DNA from: an uncultured Prevotella sp.
GTDB taxonomy: Bacteria > Bacteroidota > Bacteroidia > Bacteroidales > Bacteroidaceae
Assembly: GCA_900762125.1 (NCBI GenBank)
Contig: CAAFFL010000006.1
Span: 1-8,927 of the forward strand
DNA length: 8,927 bases
Direction: 5' to 3'
This document shows positions 6,656 to 8,927 of the stretch, piece after piece (the stretch's first letter is position 1; each line of letters begins with the position of its first letter). Under the pieces are notes generated by a model. It worked only from the letters and a program-made list of their open reading frames with translations. It ran no database searches and was not told the origin of the DNA. The position numbers were made by a program, and so were the translations under genes.

Positions 6656-8275
6656 TTACTTGATAATCTTTCGTCCGCCACGGATGTAGATGCCGTGGGG
6701 TAGGGCGTAAAGGTTGTTGCCAAGATAACGGCCGTCGAGGGAGAAGATACGGCTGTCGTCCTTCTGTCGGTCAGCATTGATATTGCGGATGCCTGTGGCA
6801 AAGTCGGCAATGAAGCTGAAGGAAACGGCACCATCAGCCTCAGAGATGTCCTTCAAAGCCATGTTCACCTTCTTATAGGTTTCGCCATTGCTAGAGGTTT
6901 TCGTGGCGCTATCGTTGTCGCTGGTGTACCACCAGAAGTTGGGCAGTCCCAGTGTATCGTTCAATGCCGTGACGTTAGAAGTACCGGGGAATGGGTCGCC
7001 CTTATGACTGTTATGGTAGTTCTGAGGGCTTCGGAGTTTATCAGCTTTGGGATCATCATCGATGAGATACGAGCTCAGGCAGGCACCATCGGCAGGCACC
7101 ACCGCCATGCCTGGCTTGCCGAGTGTATTGTTCAGATGGGTGCCCACATAGATGGTAGCATCCTCGTTCACATGGTAGACCAGCAGTCCGTGCCCGGGTA
7201 TATACCTGCTCCAGTTTTTATTCTGAATGTTCTCCAGCAGGAAGTATTCCAGGGCGTTCTTGCTGTTCTGAATCTTGTAGGCCTTGCCGCCTACTTCCGT
7301 GCTCTGTCTCATCGTCACGTCCTGCGAAGCACTGAGCGTCTTGATATCTATCGTCCAACCCATGAGGTTCTTTTCCCATGAGGTATACGGTGTCGGGCAG
7401 AAGCCATTCATCACATATTCGCCGCCATCCATCAGGTCCCAGTATTCCATCTCTTGGTTGTCGACATAGGCCGAGGAGGTGGGGTAGATGTCGGGCAGTC
7501 CCATGGCATGCGACAGTTCGTGGCAGGTGACGCCGACACCCGTGATGAGGTTGTTGGTGTTCTTCGGTTGGTCGCCAACCATCTGGTTCACCGTGATGTG
7601 GCACAGCTCTCCTGCCATGCTATACCATCCCGTCTTCAGTCCTTTGAAGGTACTGTTCGTCCACGAGGTCTTTGCCCATACAGTGTTCTCGCCACCGCCG
7701 AAGTTCTGCCCCGGTCCCGCGTAGATGATGTAGATGCAGTCAATGTATTTATCTCCGTTGGAGTCGAAGACCGATGCTTTCTTCACCGAGTCGGTGATAG
7801 CAGCCAGAGCATCAGCGACAAGTTCCCCAGGCCTCTCATCGTTGCCACTGCCAGCCTTGCCACCGTAGTATGCCATCTTCTGACGCAACGTCACCGGACC
7901 ATAGACATCGAACACCGGCGTGAAGGCACCGTTGCTCATATCCGAGAAATACTTGCTCACGCTGCCATGGTTGACGAAGTTGCCATTCCCCAGGTCGTCG
8001 AGCGTGCCCGTGGCATTGAAGAACTGGTCGAACGCCTTCTTCGGATTGTTCACCGAGAAGGCAGAGTCGGCATAGTTCACGAGAATGGTGAGGATGTGCG
8101 GTGCCCCCTTGTGTGGCAGGTAAGCTGGGTTGGATGTTCCCAACGCGCGTGTGCCCATGTTCTCGGGAATGATGAGCTGCGGTCGTTTCGGCGTAATGCC
8201 GTTGGGCCATTCCCATTGCGCCCACGAGGCAGTGGCAAGTCCAAAGAGCGCTAAAGCAAGTAACGTTCGTTTCAT
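6656..8275 (-). CDS. Secreted M6-family metalloprotease with type IX-like C-terminal sorting tail
   Basis: The 539-residue product is a predicted exported zinc protease of the immune inhibitor A (M6) group. Residues 1-19 are a classic signal peptide (basic MKRT, a leucine/alanine core, ASWA before Q20). The segment GSVSKYFSDMSNGAFTPVFDVYGPVTL (104-130) is the usual N-terminal M6 block. The catalytic motif HELSHAMGLPD (252-262) matches HExxHxxGxxD, with zinc ligands H252 and H256 and catalytic E253. YWDLMDGG (278-285) is the methionine region expected after it. FDSNGDKYID (170-179) resembles a calcium-binding loop. The last 30 residues (FSLDGRYLGN to GGRKIIK) look like a Prevotella type IX secretion tail. 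The frame is open upstream to 8494, but the signal peptide fixes the start at 8275, with AAGGA just before it. The upstream iron-sulfur gene ends 34 bases away and no promoter is visible between, so cotranscription is plausible. Its natural substrate is unknown. Confidence 0.93.
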   Translation of the reverse strand: MKRTLLALALFGLATASWAQWEWPNGITPKRPQLIIPENMGTRALGTSNPAYLPHKGAPHILTILVNYADSAFSVNNPKKAFDQFFNATGTLDDLGNGNFVNHGSVSKYFSDMSNGAFTPVFDVYGPVTLRQKMAYYGGKAGSGNDERPGELVADALAAITDSVKKASVFDSNGDKYIDCIYIIYAGPGQNFGGGENTVWAKTSWTNSTFKGLKTGWYSMAGELCHITVNQMVGDQPKNTNNLITGVGVTCHELSHAMGLPDIYPTSSAYVDNQEMEYWDLMDGGEYVMNGFCPTPYTSWEKNLMGWTIDIKTLSASQDVTMRQSTEVGGKAYKIQNSKNALEYFLLENIQNKNWSRYIPGHGLLVYHVNEDATIYVGTHLNNTLGKPGMAVVPADGACLSSYLIDDDPKADKLRSPQNYHNSHKGDPFPGTSNVTALNDTLGLPNFWWYTSDNDSATKTSSNGETYKKVNMALKDISEADGAVSFSFIADFATGIRNINADRQKDDSRIFSLDGRYLGNNLYALPHGIYIRGGRKIIK

Positions 8276-8309
8276 ATTTCTATTCCTTTTTGTAGTCAAT
8301 ATTCGGGTT

Positions 8310-8927
8310 CTACCGTTTCTTGAAGAAGTACTGTCCTTTGTGCTTCGTCTGTCGGCCATATTCGATGGCGTGATGTGGACAATGGTGATAGCACGTGAAG
8401 CAGGAGAGACAGGAGCCGTCGTGGCGCCACTGAGGCTCATAGCCCAGTCCTCCGAGGACATCGTGCACGGGGCAGACGTCGGCGCAGATGCCACACTTCA
8501 CGCATCGCTGGCTGTCCACCCAGAAGGGACGGTCCGTGACGAGATGGTCAACGAAGTACTTACCCAGAAAGCGGGAGTTGATCTTCGGCCACCGGCCGAT
8601 GGTGAGCTGCTGGGCATGACCATGCTGACGGATGATGGCGATGAAGCCTTTCAGATCGGCAGCCGCCTTGTTTTTCTTCTGCTGCTCGCGGTCCTTTTTG
8701 TCCACGTCCATGAACGGCAAGCCGACGTACGACTCTGGCATGAGGAGCGAGAAGGCAGCATCGAGGTGGATGGCCTTTCTGGATGATTCCTTTCCAGATT
8801 GCTTTTCTTCCGCAAGGTCCTTTTCGAAGATGTCCATCGCCTCACCCACCGTGTCGCCGGCGGTGCAGAGGGCATAGACGTAGTGGCCGGTGGTGTCGAT
8901 GTTCAGCCTGCGGACGAACTCTCGTAC
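8310..8927 (-). CDS. EFR1-type flavodoxin-like/4Fe-4S ferredoxin protein (5'-partial)
   Basis: The gene runs off the window at 8927, so its N-terminus is missing; 205 residues are visible. The C-terminal part holds two 4Fe-4S motifs of form CxxCxxCxxxCP: C142, C145, C148, C152 (CVKCGICADVCP) and C173, C176, C179, C183 (CLSCFTCYHHCP). The visible beginning (IDTTGHYVYALCTAGDTVG) looks like the end of a flavodoxin-like domain, as in the EFR1 family, where an N-terminal flavodoxin-like part precedes a bacterial ferredoxin domain. A lysine-rich middle (about 95-110) links them. The protein is probably a cytosolic electron carrier or reductase; its partner is unknown. A GTG at 8849 is internal, since the frame continues unbroken and homologous-looking sequence precedes it. 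The M6 protease gene follows after 34 bases. Family assignment rests on domain order and is from memory. Confidence 0.85.
   Translation of the reverse strand, partial: VREFVRRLNIDTTGHYVYALCTAGDTVGEAMDIFEKDLAEEKQSGKESSRKAIHLDAAFSLLMPESYVGLPFMDVDKKDREQQKKNKAAADLKGFIAIIRQHGHAQQLTIGRWPKINSRFLGKYFVDHLVTDRPFWVDSQRCVKCGICADVCPVHDVLGGLGYEPQWRHDGSCLSCFTCYHHCPHHAIEYGRQTKHKGQYFFKKR

Noticed and set aside
6678..6698. Hairpin CCACGG/CCGTGG as a plus-strand terminator for the small ORF ending at 6655
   Set aside because: Only a 6-bp stem with a 9-base loop, no T run after it, and it lies in the coding sequence of the protease C-terminus.
7454..8254. 266-residue plus-strand open frame opposite the M6 protease
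   Set aside because: The minus strand encodes a signal peptide, HExxH motif and sorting tail in one frame; the plus-strand product has no recognisable features.
8276..8494. N-terminal extension of the M6 protease to an upstream ATG at 8494
   Set aside because: The extension overlaps the iron-sulfur gene in another frame and would bury the signal peptide 73 residues inside the protein.
8130..8786. 218-residue plus-strand open frame across the protease and ferredoxin genes
   Set aside because: It crosses two well-supported minus-strand genes and their spacer, and its translation shows no motif.

Overview
The window looks like chromosomal DNA from a Bacteroidales bacterium, most likely Prevotella or a close relative. 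Three things point there. One promoter (near 5797-5832) has a Bacteroidetes-type -7 box of the form TAnnTTTG. Most start codons lack a strong Shine-Dalgarno sequence. The secreted protease on the minus strand ends in a type IX secretion-like C-terminal tail of the kind common in Prevotella. The genus is an inference from these features and from the feel of the proteins, not from a database search.

Positions 1-5724 hold an nqrABCDEF operon on the plus strand. It encodes the sodium-pumping NADH:quinone oxidoreductase. nqrA lacks only its first few codons, which lie before the window; nqrB to nqrF are complete and closely spaced (6 to 38 bases). The electron path can be read from cofactor residues: FAD and 2Fe-2S in NqrF, membrane cysteines in NqrD and NqrE, covalent FMN on NqrC and NqrB, then quinone at NqrA/NqrB. 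A strong hairpin plus T-rich terminator closes the operon.

Positions 5797-6255 form a compact monocistronic unit: promoter, a 100-residue lysine/alanine-tailed winged-helix protein resembling a linker histone in layout, and a strong terminator.

Positions 6256-6655 hold a small plus-strand ORF for an uncharacterised winged-helix-like protein. It has no in-frame ATG, so its start is uncertain. Its stop codon directly abuts the stop codon of a converging minus-strand gene.

Positions 6656-8927 are on the minus strand: a secreted M6-family metalloprotease (6656-8275) and, 34 bases upstream of it, the C-terminal part of a protein with a flavodoxin-like remnant and two 4Fe-4S clusters (8310-8927, cut by the window edge). 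The probable terminator of the protease gene lies inside the 3' end of the converging plus-strand ORF. I found no RNA genes, CRISPR array, insertion sequence or clear sign of recent transfer. Most of the window is ordinary core-genome content. The points most worth a second look are the histone-like protein, the ATG-less ORF with its overlapping convergent terminator, and the altered NqrB flavin-attachment motif.
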